Positions 42,202-51,293 of a stretch of 64,000 bases of DNA are shown piece after piece (positions within the stretch are counted from its first letter, which is position 1; each line of letters starts with the position of its first letter). The notes under the pieces were generated by a model that ran no database searches, was not told the DNA's origin, and saw nothing but the letters and a program-made list of their open reading frames with translations. Made by a program: the position numbers and the translations under genes. This stretch comes from Pseudoflavonifractor sp. 524-17 (GTDB lineage Bacteria; Bacillota; Clostridia; Oscillospirales; Oscillospiraceae): positions 21,493-85,492 of the forward strand of contig NZ_QWEK01000019.1 of the NCBI RefSeq assembly GCF_009935845.1, in the 5' to 3' direction.

Positions 42202-43434
42202 TTACAAGGATTCTCTTCCCAAAGCTAATGCAGACTCAGCCTCGGACCGATTTGTTCCGCTAGCATAATCACGAACAAGTTTTTGAATGTCTTTTTCAGT
42301 CATTACTGTTGAATCGGCCAAAAAGACTAAGAGGTATCTTATCGTAGTTTTAGATGCCTTACTGATTATCTTTGATCCATCCCAAACTAATCCCAGCCAT
42401 GGCGCTTTCCCTATATCTAGATCAACGGTGTTGAGAGATATAAATGCATTATCATATGTAGTATCCCCTCCACGATCTTGCAGCCAAAAGGCTGCCTCGA
42501 AATACTCCGTAAATGCAATAGGTCTAAAAAGAAGGTTACCCCCCTCTGAATTCCTAAATTTTTTGGCTTTTTCTTCACTGTTTTCACTAAGATATTCCCG
42601 AATAACGGCGGTATGGTTTACAAAAGACTCAAACACGGAGAAAATATATCCTCGAATGGAGTCAATCACTTCGTCTTGTGGTCTGTACAGTTTATAATCA
42701 CTGTACTTTTTACCTCTAATGCCTTCCGTTGCCAATTTATGCTTAACTAACAAATCCACACATTGATAAAGGGCAATTAGGGAAGTAATTGCCGTGTTGT
42801 TTGCGTTTGGTATTTGTTTTCCCAAACTATTTACAATATTTTTTCTCATAAATAAAGGAATTTCCTGAATTACTTCACGAGTAATGATAGAACATACATC
42901 ATCCTCGTCTAACGCAATATTTTCATTTTGTCCAACCGGCTTTGCCCTCCGATTTAGAGTTGAAAACAGTTTTCTAGTCCGCTTTCTCCCTTTCGGATCA
43001 TCGCTATGTGCGATAAAGATCACAGGAAGTTGTTCCTTAGCTAGAGAAGGATCTTCCCTTAGTGCTTCCCGTATTCCTGCCACACGGTGCTGGCCGTCTA
43101 CAGGGAAAATGGTTTCTTCTCCCGAAAATTCTAAAAAGCCAACATTTGTGAATTCACTTTCTTCATCATTAAATTCAACTTCTAGCCACTGCGGGTCTCC
43201 ATTATAAATTGCCAATATAACGGCGTTGAAAAAGCGCTCACTATCCTTCAATATATAATTTTTTATGCTTGCAAAATTGTCTGTTAAGGCCCGTTGCAAT
43301 ATTTCGTCTAAGCAAGACGCTTCATAGATTTCATTAATCGAGGCTGTCACATTTTCAGAAACTTGAGAAAAAGTCATAGTACCAGAATAATAGATCCAAT
43401 CTCCAATTTTCCCTCTAATAACAGGAATTTTCAT
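42202..43434 (-). CDS. DGQHR-domain protein (DndB-like)
   Basis: A 410-residue protein with D113-G-Q-H-R and the following LFSTLNRRAKPV region, the signatures of the DGQHR family that includes DndB. DndB regulates DNA phosphorothioation operons. A C-terminal helical part (about 250-410) follows. ATG at 43,434 has AGGAGGTG about 7 nt upstream. It is the last gene of the operon, 9 nt after the GIY-YIG gene. It is low in GC compared with the host. It could be a regulator or a DNA-processing enzyme. Confidence 0.78.
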   Translation of the reverse strand: MKIPVIRGKIGDWIYYSGTMTFSQVSENVTASINEIYEASCLDEILQRALTDNFASIKNYILKDSERFFNAVILAIYNGDPQWLEVEFNDEESEFTNVGFLEFSGEETIFPVDGQHRVAGIREALREDPSLAKEQLPVIFIAHSDDPKGRKRTRKLFSTLNRRAKPVGQNENIALDEDDVCSIITREVIQEIPLFMRKNIVNSLGKQIPNANNTAITSLIALYQCVDLLVKHKLATEGIRGKKYSDYKLYRPQDEVIDSIRGYIFSVFESFVNHTAVIREYLSENSEEKAKKFRNSEGGNLLFRPIAFTEYFEAAFWLQDRGGDTTYDNAFISLNTVDLDIGKAPWLGLVWDGSKIISKASKTTIRYLLVFLADSTVMTEKDIQKLVRDYASGTNRSEAESALALGRESL

Positions 43435-43451
43435 CACCCGCACCTCCTAAT

Positions 43452-43985
43452 TTAAGTGAAAGCTTTAACTGCGCGTTTGACTGTTTTTGCTCGAATCTCT
43501 GCATTGCAAGGGGGAATAATGGCAGCAATCAAACGCGTTTCAACCTCAAAAATTGTTTCTTTGTCCGTACAAATTGGCAGATAATGTACATAAATGTATT
43601 TTCCCCATTTTGAAAACAATCTATGCAGCCTTTCACGGCAATAGTTAGATCCTAATTCCTTTTGGTAGGAGCTAACTCTTTTCCTGAGATTCTCTGTTGG
43701 TGTTTTGCTTGCCATTCCTATGTACATAATATAGCTACCACAGGAGGGGATAATTCCTGGATTTATTGCATAAACATAAATCCCACCGCATGTAGACGGA
43801 ATATCTTTCAGCGTTTCTGAAAACCTATCGCCTATGTCATTCATAAGTTTCATACTTTTCCATTGCGAGAAATCGACGTTATTTATCCCACTTAAGTTGA
43901 ATTTTTCCCACAATTCTGGTGCCATTATGTAGCGGTTTTGAAAGGATTCAAGATCACATTCCACTGGATCATATATGCTGGCCAT
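43452..43985 (-). CDS. GIY-YIG nuclease-like protein
   Basis: A 177-residue protein with a C-terminal GIY-YIG domain: GGIYVYA near 67, IMYIGMAS near 85, an Arg in LRKRVSSYQ near 103 and a Glu in FEVETRLIAAIIPPCN near 150. These match the catalytic set (Tyr, Tyr, Arg, Glu, Asn). The N-terminal 60 residues are unknown. GAGG precedes the ATG. Within a Dnd-like operon, it is a candidate effector nuclease. Confidence 0.8.
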   Translation of the reverse strand: MASIYDPVECDLESFQNRYIMAPELWEKFNLSGINNVDFSQWKSMKLMNDIGDRFSETLKDIPSTCGGIYVYAINPGIIPSCGSYIMYIGMASKTPTENLRKRVSSYQKELGSNYCRERLHRLFSKWGKYIYVHYLPICTDKETIFEVETRLIAAIIPPCNAEIRAKTVKRAVKAFT

Positions 43986-44044
43986 GTATACACCTCATTT
44001 TAGCATCCGATAAAAGCATCGCGACCATCTTCTTAACCGTGGCT

Positions 44045-45193
44045 TCATTCATAGAAATATTGCAAATACATTATCTCACCTAGGCGGCGAAGTTTCCTCA
44101 GTGCTTTTGTCTCTATCTGCCTGATTCGCTCCCGTGTGACATTCATAGAAGAACCGATTTCTTCAAGAGTTTTTTCTACGCCGTCCGACAGGCCATACCT
44201 TTCGCAAATTACCTGCTGTTCACGTGGTTTCAGTTTTTCCAACACATTTTCAAGCGCCCCACGTAGTGCGGCCCGATATACATCTTCCAGTACCGCATCC
44301 GCATTTACTACGGTATCAGGCGACAATTTCATCAAAGTGAGCCCAAGCCGGTCAGTATATTCGAGTTCCGGATTGTTTTCCTCAGATAAATCCAGAAAAT
44401 CTTCAATAGATTCTATAGCGATCATTTGCTCGATTACGGATATCGCGCTACGTTCATCGCACCCCAACCGCGCCATAACTTTTTTCCGGATTTCACCACA
44501 AGATTGCATCTCACTACAACCAATACAGCCGTACTGTTTCAAAAAAGGATATACAGAAAGATACCCCTCTTTTATGTGGACAGGATAGTACATCAAGGGC
44601 CGCCGATTTGGTTGTTCCCTTGAAACACTCTGCAAAATCCACATACTTGTGTATGACGCAAATGGGCCCGATGAATCGGGATCATATTTGTCAACTGCCG
44701 TTATCAGTCCAAGACACGCATAACTGACTGAGTCTTCAATGTCCATATCGTAAGATTCTGCACGCTGCAAAGCAATCCTTAGAGCAAGGCGTAGATTCAT
44801 TTCAATCATCCTATCCCTTGCGTGCCAGTTTCCCTCTGTGACCTGGTACTTGAGTTTTTTTGTCTCATTCCGTTGCGGAGGCCGAATTTCTCTGACAGCA
44901 TCGACAAACGCTGCAAGGGCAGGACTCCGTTCCTTTATCCTGGAATATATATCTTCATAGTCAATCTGGGCATAGTCATCTACTTCATCGTTAAATTGCT
45001 CCGCTGAAGCAGGGGATTCCGAATATATAATAATTCCAATGGTGGTCAGCGAATTTGTAAGCCAATCAAAATCCTGTAAAGAGAGGGAGAAGTTATCGGA
45101 ACAGTCTATGATATCGTCATATGTAACATATCCTCGTTGTTCTGCTAACTGGATTAACTCTTTATATGCTACCTGTCGCGGTTCCTTCTCCAC
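44045..45193 (-). CDS. Sigma-70-family factor embedded in the defense operon
   Basis: A 382-residue protein with both core sigma regions. Region 2 is MIEMNLRLALRIALQRAESYDMDIEDSVSYACLGLITAVDKYDP (split over 130-173), with YTSMWILQSVSRE; region 4 is the C-terminal LKPREQQVICERYGLSDG...TLEEIGSSMNVTRERIRQIETKALRKLR. A Cys cluster (CIGCSEMQSC) lies between. The N-terminal 120 residues are unlike RpoD. It is longer than ECF factors, so it can probably direct RNA polymerase alone. GTG start with a purine-rich GAGGCGAGAG site. Starts 16 nt after the preceding gene. Confidence 0.85.
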   Translation of the reverse strand: MEKEPRQVAYKELIQLAEQRGYVTYDDIIDCSDNFSLSLQDFDWLTNSLTTIGIIIYSESPASAEQFNDEVDDYAQIDYEDIYSRIKERSPALAAFVDAVREIRPPQRNETKKLKYQVTEGNWHARDRMIEMNLRLALRIALQRAESYDMDIEDSVSYACLGLITAVDKYDPDSSGPFASYTSMWILQSVSREQPNRRPLMYYPVHIKEGYLSVYPFLKQYGCIGCSEMQSCGEIRKKVMARLGCDERSAISVIEQMIAIESIEDFLDLSEENNPELEYTDRLGLTLMKLSPDTVVNADAVLEDVYRAALRGALENVLEKLKPREQQVICERYGLSDGVEKTLEEIGSSMNVTRERIRQIETKALRKLRRLGEIMYLQYFYE

Positions 45194-45209
45194 ATTCTCT
45201 CGCCTCGAT

Positions 45210-45767
45210 TCACTTTGAACACAGCTTCAGAATAATGTCGCCGGTTACTTGGTCGTTAAATCTATCTTGGAAGTCCTCCAGGAACTCATAGAGCTTGTTG
45301 ATGTAGTCATCAGCTGAACTGGATCCTTCAATCAGTTTCTCATAGAGAATATCCACACCGCCACGGACATAGCTATCGAAACGCTCCATATCGGCAGAAT
45401 TTTTGCCCATATGCCGAAACGCTTTGTCAATTCTCTCTTCCCCGTTCGGCTCATAGACCGTGTCAAGCAACATTATCAGACGGAAGTGGAAAAGAAGTTC
45501 CTCTTGGGCGTGTATGACCTGTTCACCCATGATATTCTCATCGTAGACCTGATTGGTTGAGGGGTTGCGCGTGTCATCACGATCAGCCATTCGGCCATAT
45601 AGGAAACCGATAAGTGGAGCATTGATGTAGACATCTAAATTACGGCGGAATAGTTGAGCTTTACTGGCAGAGTCAAAAACAGCAGTCAGGGCATCGACAC
45701 GAAGAGCGTGGCTGCCATAAAAGCGATACTGTCTGTCGAAGAAGTATGTTCTATTTTCTTTCGGCAT
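45210..45767 (-). CDS. Unknown helical protein of the Dnd-like operon
   Basis: A 185-residue, mostly helical protein (YGSHALRVDALTAVF, LFRRNLDVYINAPLIGFLYGR). I do not recognise it with certainty. DndE-type DNA-nick-binding function is possible because DndE is otherwise missing, but length and sequence differ from classical DndE (about 110 residues). It follows dndD by 13 nt, where dndE stands in canonical operons. Confidence 0.6.
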   Translation of the reverse strand: MPKENRTYFFDRQYRFYGSHALRVDALTAVFDSASKAQLFRRNLDVYINAPLIGFLYGRMADRDDTRNPSTNQVYDENIMGEQVIHAQEELLFHFRLIMLLDTVYEPNGEERIDKAFRHMGKNSADMERFDSYVRGGVDILYEKLIEGSSSADDYINKLYEFLEDFQDRFNDQVTGDIILKLCSK

Positions 45768-45780
45768 AACTCATTCCCCC

Positions 45781-47775
45781 TTACACCAAAACGGTCTCGA
45801 ACTCGTTTTTCTTGTCAAAGCTGTGGCGGCAGCCGATTTTATCACCCATATACTCCTCGGCTAGATTACCATCAGTATCCTTAATAAAGATGATAACCTG
45901 CTCGGCAGTGTTGGGGAGAGCCTCGCAAACCGTCTTGATGCGGCGCTTATCGAAAGCAGATAGAGGCGCGTCCATCACAAGCGGATACGGTTCCGAAGAT
46001 AGCAGTTTAGCATTTTCATCAGAAGCATTTCGGTTATCCCGTGCCATTTTGATAATGCCAGTGATGAAAGCGAAGATAACGGAAATGCTCTGGGCGGTGG
46101 AGGTTTCCACATCGCCGTCATAGTCATTGGCATAGACGGAAATGTGGTACTTATCATCAATGGTCAGAGAAAGCCCGCCGTCATAGATTTTCTTGAAGAT
46201 ATCGTTGATAGTAGCCTCTAGCTTTACACGAATCTCCGCTTCACTCTCGGTGTAAATCTGGAGGAGCTCCTGATAGATGCGCTCGGCATACGCTTTATAG
46301 ATTTCAATCTTCTTATTCTTGTCGTCAAGAAGAGTCAGGTCCCGACGTAAAGAATCCGCACGAGCCATCGATTCCTCATAACCGCCCTTGGCCCGATTTT
46401 TCGCATCGCGCTCAACGTTACATTCTTTGATAATCTTATCGCAAAGCTTGATTTCATCATTAATTGCACGAACTCTTCCTCGGACATCACCACCACTAAG
46501 TTTGGACTCAATAGCGCGAAGCTCATCGCTATAATCTGTAATATTATCATCCTGCTGGCTGATAATTGCCAGATTCTTCGCTACAAGCTGACGAAGATCT
46601 GCCAGTGTTTTTGCGCGATGTTTGGATTCTGTTCTAAACTCTCCGTAAGTGGTGCTCAGAGACTTCGGCGGCAGATAGTCAATCAGACCTTTGACCTTAT
46701 TGTATGGAACGGAGCCTTCATCCAGATGGGTGCCACAGATACACACGCCTTGTTTTAGTAGATAATAGATGGTATCATCATGCATATGAGGGATATCCTT
46801 ACCTGTGAAATCCCTGTCTGAGAGAAATTCCATTGCCTTGATAATCAGGGATGCAGAGAAAAAACTGCTCATGTTGCGGTTAAAGTCGGCGCAGATATCC
46901 TTAATCACTGAACTCTTCAGTTCCTGGGCAAGGTCGATTTTCCTCTGAAGTTCTTCCTTTTTCCCCTGCAGAGCCTCACCCTCGGCATACTGCTTGATTT
47001 CCTCGGATTTCTCAATTTTTCTGGCAGACGCAGATTCAATCTGAGCATCCAGCTCTTCAAGCCGCTTATCGATCTCAGCAATTTGGGCCTGGCAGTTTTC
47101 AATGTTTTGGGTATACTCCTGCACCTTGCTGTTGCTGCCTGCATCGTAGCTGCTCTCATAGCTACCGATAACACCATTTTTGCTTTTGGGATTGAAGTGC
47201 TGGATGGCTGCAAACATGGCATTCAGGCCAAGCAACCCCTTCACTGCCTCGGCAAAGTCGGTGGCCTTTTTGCCAGTAGAAATATCTTTACTCATCTTCT
47301 CGATTCGTTCTCCATCGAAGAAGAAGTACCGAGATAATTCCCTGGGCAAAATTCCCTTAACCTCGTTTTCGCAGAGGGATTTCTTCACATAGGAAGTGTT
47401 TCCATCCACATCCTTGATGGCAATATCGAAAATGGTATTGTCCCCTTTGACCTTTCCGGAGTAGTCCTTTTTGTAGATATGCTCTCGCATGAGGGTATAA
47501 GAAACATTACCGTGACGGAGCTTCAACGTGACTTGAACTTTTGCCTCCTGCCCCGGTTTCAAGTCGGCAGCTACCACTTTGTTCAGCATTACCTTGTCGG
47601 AAAATTCGGTTTCGCCGTACATACACCAGAAGAAAGCTTGAGCAAATGTGGTCTTTCCAGTTCCATTTTCTCCGATGATAATAGTCACGTTTTTACCATC
47701 AATACCCTGAGCAAAATCAATCGACTCGTTACGAAACTGACGGAAATTCTCCAGCTTTATTGATTCGAGTAACAT
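45781..47775 (-). CDS. dndD: DndD-like SMC/Rad50-type ATPase
   Basis: A 664-residue ATPase. Walker A GENGTGKTTFAQAFFW is near 34-49, two coiled coils flank a hook motif CICGTH near 345, and Walker B and signature (MDAPLSAFDKRR) are near 615. DndD family proteins use ATP to open or bend DNA during phosphorothioation. ATG with GGAGGAAG upstream. Starts inside the 3' end of the preceding small gene, so it is translationally coupled. Confidence 0.85.
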   Translation of the reverse strand: MLLESIKLENFRQFRNESIDFAQGIDGKNVTIIIGENGTGKTTFAQAFFWCMYGETEFSDKVMLNKVVAADLKPGQEAKVQVTLKLRHGNVSYTLMREHIYKKDYSGKVKGDNTIFDIAIKDVDGNTSYVKKSLCENEVKGILPRELSRYFFFDGERIEKMSKDISTGKKATDFAEAVKGLLGLNAMFAAIQHFNPKSKNGVIGSYESSYDAGSNSKVQEYTQNIENCQAQIAEIDKRLEELDAQIESASARKIEKSEEIKQYAEGEALQGKKEELQRKIDLAQELKSSVIKDICADFNRNMSSFFSASLIIKAMEFLSDRDFTGKDIPHMHDDTIYYLLKQGVCICGTHLDEGSVPYNKVKGLIDYLPPKSLSTTYGEFRTESKHRAKTLADLRQLVAKNLAIISQQDDNITDYSDELRAIESKLSGGDVRGRVRAINDEIKLCDKIIKECNVERDAKNRAKGGYEESMARADSLRRDLTLLDDKNKKIEIYKAYAERIYQELLQIYTESEAEIRVKLEATINDIFKKIYDGGLSLTIDDKYHISVYANDYDGDVETSTAQSISVIFAFITGIIKMARDNRNASDENAKLLSSEPYPLVMDAPLSAFDKRRIKTVCEALPNTAEQVIIFIKDTDGNLAEEYMGDKIGCRHSFDKKNEFETVLV

Positions 47776-47921
47776 TGCGCTTCCTCCTCAATCTGCTTTT
47801 TAATCCAAGCAACCATCTGCTGATCGGATTTATCCCGGGTCTTGAGGTTCTGGTTTTCAGCGATAATAATTTTTCGTTTCAGCCGCTCAACCGCCTTTTC
47901 ATTGACGTTAATCGCTTCCAT
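47757..47921 (-). CDS. 54-residue charged helical protein
   Basis: A small protein (MEAINVNEKAVERLKRKIIIAENQN...) lying between the helicase and DndD genes and overlapping both. GAGGAGGG lies about 11 nt before the ATG. A coiled-coil-like helix is likely; no domain recognised. Its position suggests a subunit or coupling gene for DndD. Confidence 0.6.
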   Translation of the reverse strand: MEAINVNEKAVERLKRKIIIAENQNLKTRDKSDQQMVAWIKKQIEEEAQCYSNQ

Positions 47922-50124
47922 AGTTGTAATTGCCCTCCTCAATTTCATCTATATCACCCGTAATATGATACACATCTTGTATGGCCCAGATAAGATCATT
48001 GGCTGCCATGGGGTTTTGCGAGAGACGGCCAAACTCCTTGATGCGAGATAATTCATTCTTGATAAGTGTCAAATCACGCTGGGCTTGTTCAATGGTCAAA
48101 GAAGAAACGGCATCAAGAGGGCGAGGTAGGGTGACGAAGTCGTAAATAACCGCATAGGGCTTGTTGGGAGCCTTTCTCAACACGCGCCCTCGGCGCTGAA
48201 TGTACTCTTTGGGGTTGGTAGTGCTAGCAAGAATAAAAGCGGTTCGGATACCAGGAATGTTCACGCCCTCATCCAAACACTTGATGGCGACGATGGCTTG
48301 GAGTCGATCCCCACGCTTGAATTGTTCTTTGATGGAGGCCCGCGTCTCCATGTTTTCCTTTGAAGTGAACTGTGCTACGCACATTCGACACTCATTTCCG
48401 AGTATACGGGTTACAGCTTCAATTTGGCGGATATCGCCCTCATCGTAACTGGAATTGTCAGAATTGGGGTCGATTACATTAGTAGCTCCACAGTAGACTA
48501 GGATGTTATTGTCGTGGATAAAGGGTATAATCTGTTCTCGGAGTGCATTCAATTTCTCAACAGCCCCAGCCACAATGCGGGCGCGGCGGAGAGCCAGAAT
48601 TTCGCCATGCTTATTGAGCTTATATTTTCCATTCTTGTCTTTAATGAGGCACTTAGACATTTCGTAGGAAACTTGCTCATATGCCATAAGTTCATCCTCA
48701 TTGAGATGGATGACTACAGGATGATATTTGTAGGGAGTCAATTTGTCCTCTGCAATCGCACGCTCCAGGGTATACTCGATACACTTTTTCCCAAAAAAGG
48801 AATACAAAAGCGCAGTACCTTCTTCATCGCGATGACGTTCCAGAGTTGCCGAGAGGGCTAGCCGGTAGGTAAAGCGGTCATCCAGCAATCTGGAATATGA
48901 TGCAGCACCAAAGTTATGAGCCTCATCTACAACCAAAAGAATCGGAGTATTGATTTTTGATATCTGCTCTTGCACAAAGGCATTGGTAAATGTCGCGTTC
49001 GTACAGATAAAGCAGAAAAAGCTCTTATCCTTTCTCAGCTTCTGATCTCGCACTGCCTTCGCAAGCCGATTTTTCCAATCTTTTTGGGAAGAACTGCTAT
49101 AACCAATAATGGGGTGCATATTAAAACGAACGATATCCTCCACCCACTGCTCAACCAAGTGCTGATAAGGACAGACGATGATAACAGCAAGGCGGTCGTT
49201 CAAATCTTCGGACAGCTTAGACACCGCTCCCAGCCCGGTGTAAGTCTTGCCAGTGCCAGTAGCCATATCAAAGATGCCGTGGTAGTTTTCACCAACCCAT
49301 GAGGCAATGGCTTCTTTCTGATATTCATGCAGAGAAATGTCATCCGGAATCCTTGCACCGATGGAGATGGCTTTAGAGATTGGATCCTGACTCTTGTGTG
49401 AAAATCCTAGAGGAAATTGTTCTATATCCACTTGGTAGTTAGGGGCTGATTGCCTATATTTTTCAATCAATGCTTGGGTGACTTTGGGAAATTCAAGAAC
49501 TGTGATGTTGGGTTCGCAATTATTCCAGATTGCTATAAATGCCGATTCTTTTAACTTGACTCGCTCAACCTCATTCTCAGATCCCCAGCTTCTGAACACG
49601 TCTATGGTTTCGTAGTTGATTGCCATAGCCGTGGCGGATTCATTCATCGAGCCAGAAAAAGCAACAATATTTCCAGCGCTATCCTCGATAAGCCCCATCT
49701 TCTCATGGTACATACCGATCCCGCTTTTGCTTTCAGTGTAGGCAATCCTGATATCCATGATACCGTCCGCAATGAGGCAAGCCAGGAGGTTTAGACGCTG
49801 CATTGAGAAGTAGTCCATTCGCTCATCTGAAATCTGACGCAGTATGGCATTCTCAATGATACGATTCCTTTCGGCATAACCCTTTTTTATAGCGGCAATG
49901 TCATCATCTGAGAGATATGGAGAGGCAACAATCTGAATTTTCCCTCCGGCAGAGGCCATTTGGGCAATTCCTTTGGAAATTTCAACAAGAGATGAGGATG
50001 AGAAAAAACCGACCGCCCGTTTATAGGAGACAGCATCGTGGAGTAGTGGCAGGTAAAAATCCTGGACGACATTATCGATCAGAGAGCGGTATTCATTTTT
50101 TAGTGGCGTGTCTTTAAAACTCAC
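47908..50124 (-). CDS. DEAD/DEAH helicase with N-terminal PLD-type nuclease domain
   Basis: A 738-residue protein. The N-terminal part (about 20-175) has a phospholipase-D-like motif (HEKMGL, then GSMNES), the fold used by many DNA nucleases. A superfamily 2 helicase follows: ATGTGKTYTG, VVDEAHNFG and the late motif QRRGRVLRK. DNA cutting by the PLD domain and translocation by the helicase would make it a restriction subunit. GTG start, with AGGGGGTGG upstream. Confidence 0.85.
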   Translation of the reverse strand: MSFKDTPLKNEYRSLIDNVVQDFYLPLLHDAVSYKRAVGFFSSSSLVEISKGIAQMASAGGKIQIVASPYLSDDDIAAIKKGYAERNRIIENAILRQISDERMDYFSMQRLNLLACLIADGIMDIRIAYTESKSGIGMYHEKMGLIEDSAGNIVAFSGSMNESATAMAINYETIDVFRSWGSENEVERVKLKESAFIAIWNNCEPNITVLEFPKVTQALIEKYRQSAPNYQVDIEQFPLGFSHKSQDPISKAISIGARIPDDISLHEYQKEAIASWVGENYHGIFDMATGTGKTYTGLGAVSKLSEDLNDRLAVIIVCPYQHLVEQWVEDIVRFNMHPIIGYSSSSQKDWKNRLAKAVRDQKLRKDKSFFCFICTNATFTNAFVQEQISKINTPILLVVDEAHNFGAASYSRLLDDRFTYRLALSATLERHRDEEGTALLYSFFGKKCIEYTLERAIAEDKLTPYKYHPVVIHLNEDELMAYEQVSYEMSKCLIKDKNGKYKLNKHGEILALRRARIVAGAVEKLNALREQIIPFIHDNNILVYCGATNVIDPNSDNSSYDEGDIRQIEAVTRILGNECRMCVAQFTSKENMETRASIKEQFKRGDRLQAIVAIKCLDEGVNIPGIRTAFILASTTNPKEYIQRRGRVLRKAPNKPYAVIYDFVTLPRPLDAVSSLTIEQAQRDLTLIKNELSRIKEFGRLSQNPMAANDLIWAIQDVYHITGDIDEIEEGNYNYGSD

Positions 50125-50135
50125 GATGCCACCCC

Positions 50136-51281
50136 CTATAAGTTATTTCCAATGTCGGCGATTGCTGCATCCAATGCGTCAAAATCATCATCAGATGTTA
50201 GTGAATTCACACTGAAACGGATAGTTCCAGCTGGGTAGGTACCTAGGAACCGGTGGGCCAACGGGGCACAGTGCAAACCTGTACGAACGGAGATATTGCG
50301 CTCGCTGAAAAGCTGTCCAGCGATGTCGCTGCTAATTCCATCAATGACACAGGATACAATACCCACATACTGCCTATCCTCAATATTACCAACGGTTTGG
50401 ATAGAGTCATAACGGGCAAACAACTCCAACAGGCGCTTCCGCTTTGCGGATTCTTCTTGATAGAGCTTTGAAACACCCTGCTCGTGAACCCATTTTAAGG
50501 CGGCGTTCAAACCGGCGATAGCTGAGATGTTCATCGTGCCAATCTCGAACCGCTCTGGTAAACTAGTCGGCATATCCTGGCTTGCAGACTCAAACCCAGT
50601 GCCGCCAAACAGGACTGGCAGCAATCTGATGTCCGATTTCATCACAAATCCGGATATTCCAGTGGGGCCAAGCAGTGTTTTGTGTCCGGCGAAAACAGCA
50701 AAGTCGAACGTGTCCAGGCCGACATTACAGTCCACGATTCCAGCCGTTTGGGCCATGTCCAACACTGTCAATGCATCATACTGCTTTGCCAACCCAAAAA
50801 TTTCCTCAGTGGGAGCAATCAGACCGATAACGTTGCTGGCATGGCTTACAATCACAAGGTCGGGGCGGTCATTGTCAAACTGATAACGTATCCGCTCCAA
50901 ATCATACTGAAGGTCTTTAGTGACCGTCAGTTGGAAAACTGCTACCTGTTTCAGCATCTCAAAGTGATGGAGAATCCGAGTAACGGCGTTGTGCTCAAAG
51001 GGGCTGATATAGATATTCTTTACCCCGCCGCTAATAAGCCCTTGAATAATCATATTCAAAGCAAGAGTAGCAGTTGGCTGAAAAACCACTTGCCTGGTGG
51101 GGCAATGGAGCAAATTGGTAATTTGGCCCCGCGTCTCATCCATGAGCTGTTTAGCCGAGCGAGACATCGCATAATTCCCTCTGCCAACACTGCCTCCGGC
51201 GTGACGGTAAAACTGATCCATCTGCTCATAGACACACTCTGGCTTTGGGAAAGTCGTAGCAGCGTTATCAAAGTAGGCCAA
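50136..51281 (-). CDS. dndA: Cysteine desulfurase (DndA/IscS-like)
   Basis: A 381-residue class V aminotransferase-type PLP enzyme that takes sulfur from cysteine. The PLP Lys lies in AGHKTLLGPTGISGF near 203, and the catalytic Cys in RTGLHCAPLAHR near 350. The N-terminus AYFDNAATTFPKPE is the family start. Within this operon it would supply sulfur to the DndC-like enzyme. TTG start with AGGAGG about 8 nt upstream. Confidence 0.9.
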   Translation of the reverse strand: MAYFDNAATTFPKPECVYEQMDQFYRHAGGSVGRGNYAMSRSAKQLMDETRGQITNLLHCPTRQVVFQPTATLALNMIIQGLISGGVKNIYISPFEHNAVTRILHHFEMLKQVAVFQLTVTKDLQYDLERIRYQFDNDRPDLVIVSHASNVIGLIAPTEEIFGLAKQYDALTVLDMAQTAGIVDCNVGLDTFDFAVFAGHKTLLGPTGISGFVMKSDIRLLPVLFGGTGFESASQDMPTSLPERFEIGTMNISAIAGLNAALKWVHEQGVSKLYQEESAKRKRLLELFARYDSIQTVGNIEDRQYVGIVSCVIDGISSDIAGQLFSERNISVRTGLHCAPLAHRFLGTYPAGTIRFSVNSLTSDDDFDALDAAIADIGNNL

Positions 51282-51293
51282 TCGTTGTACCTC

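Noticed and set aside
47757..47921. Small gene as classical DndE
   Set aside because: At 54 residues it is too short and shows no DndE-like motif.
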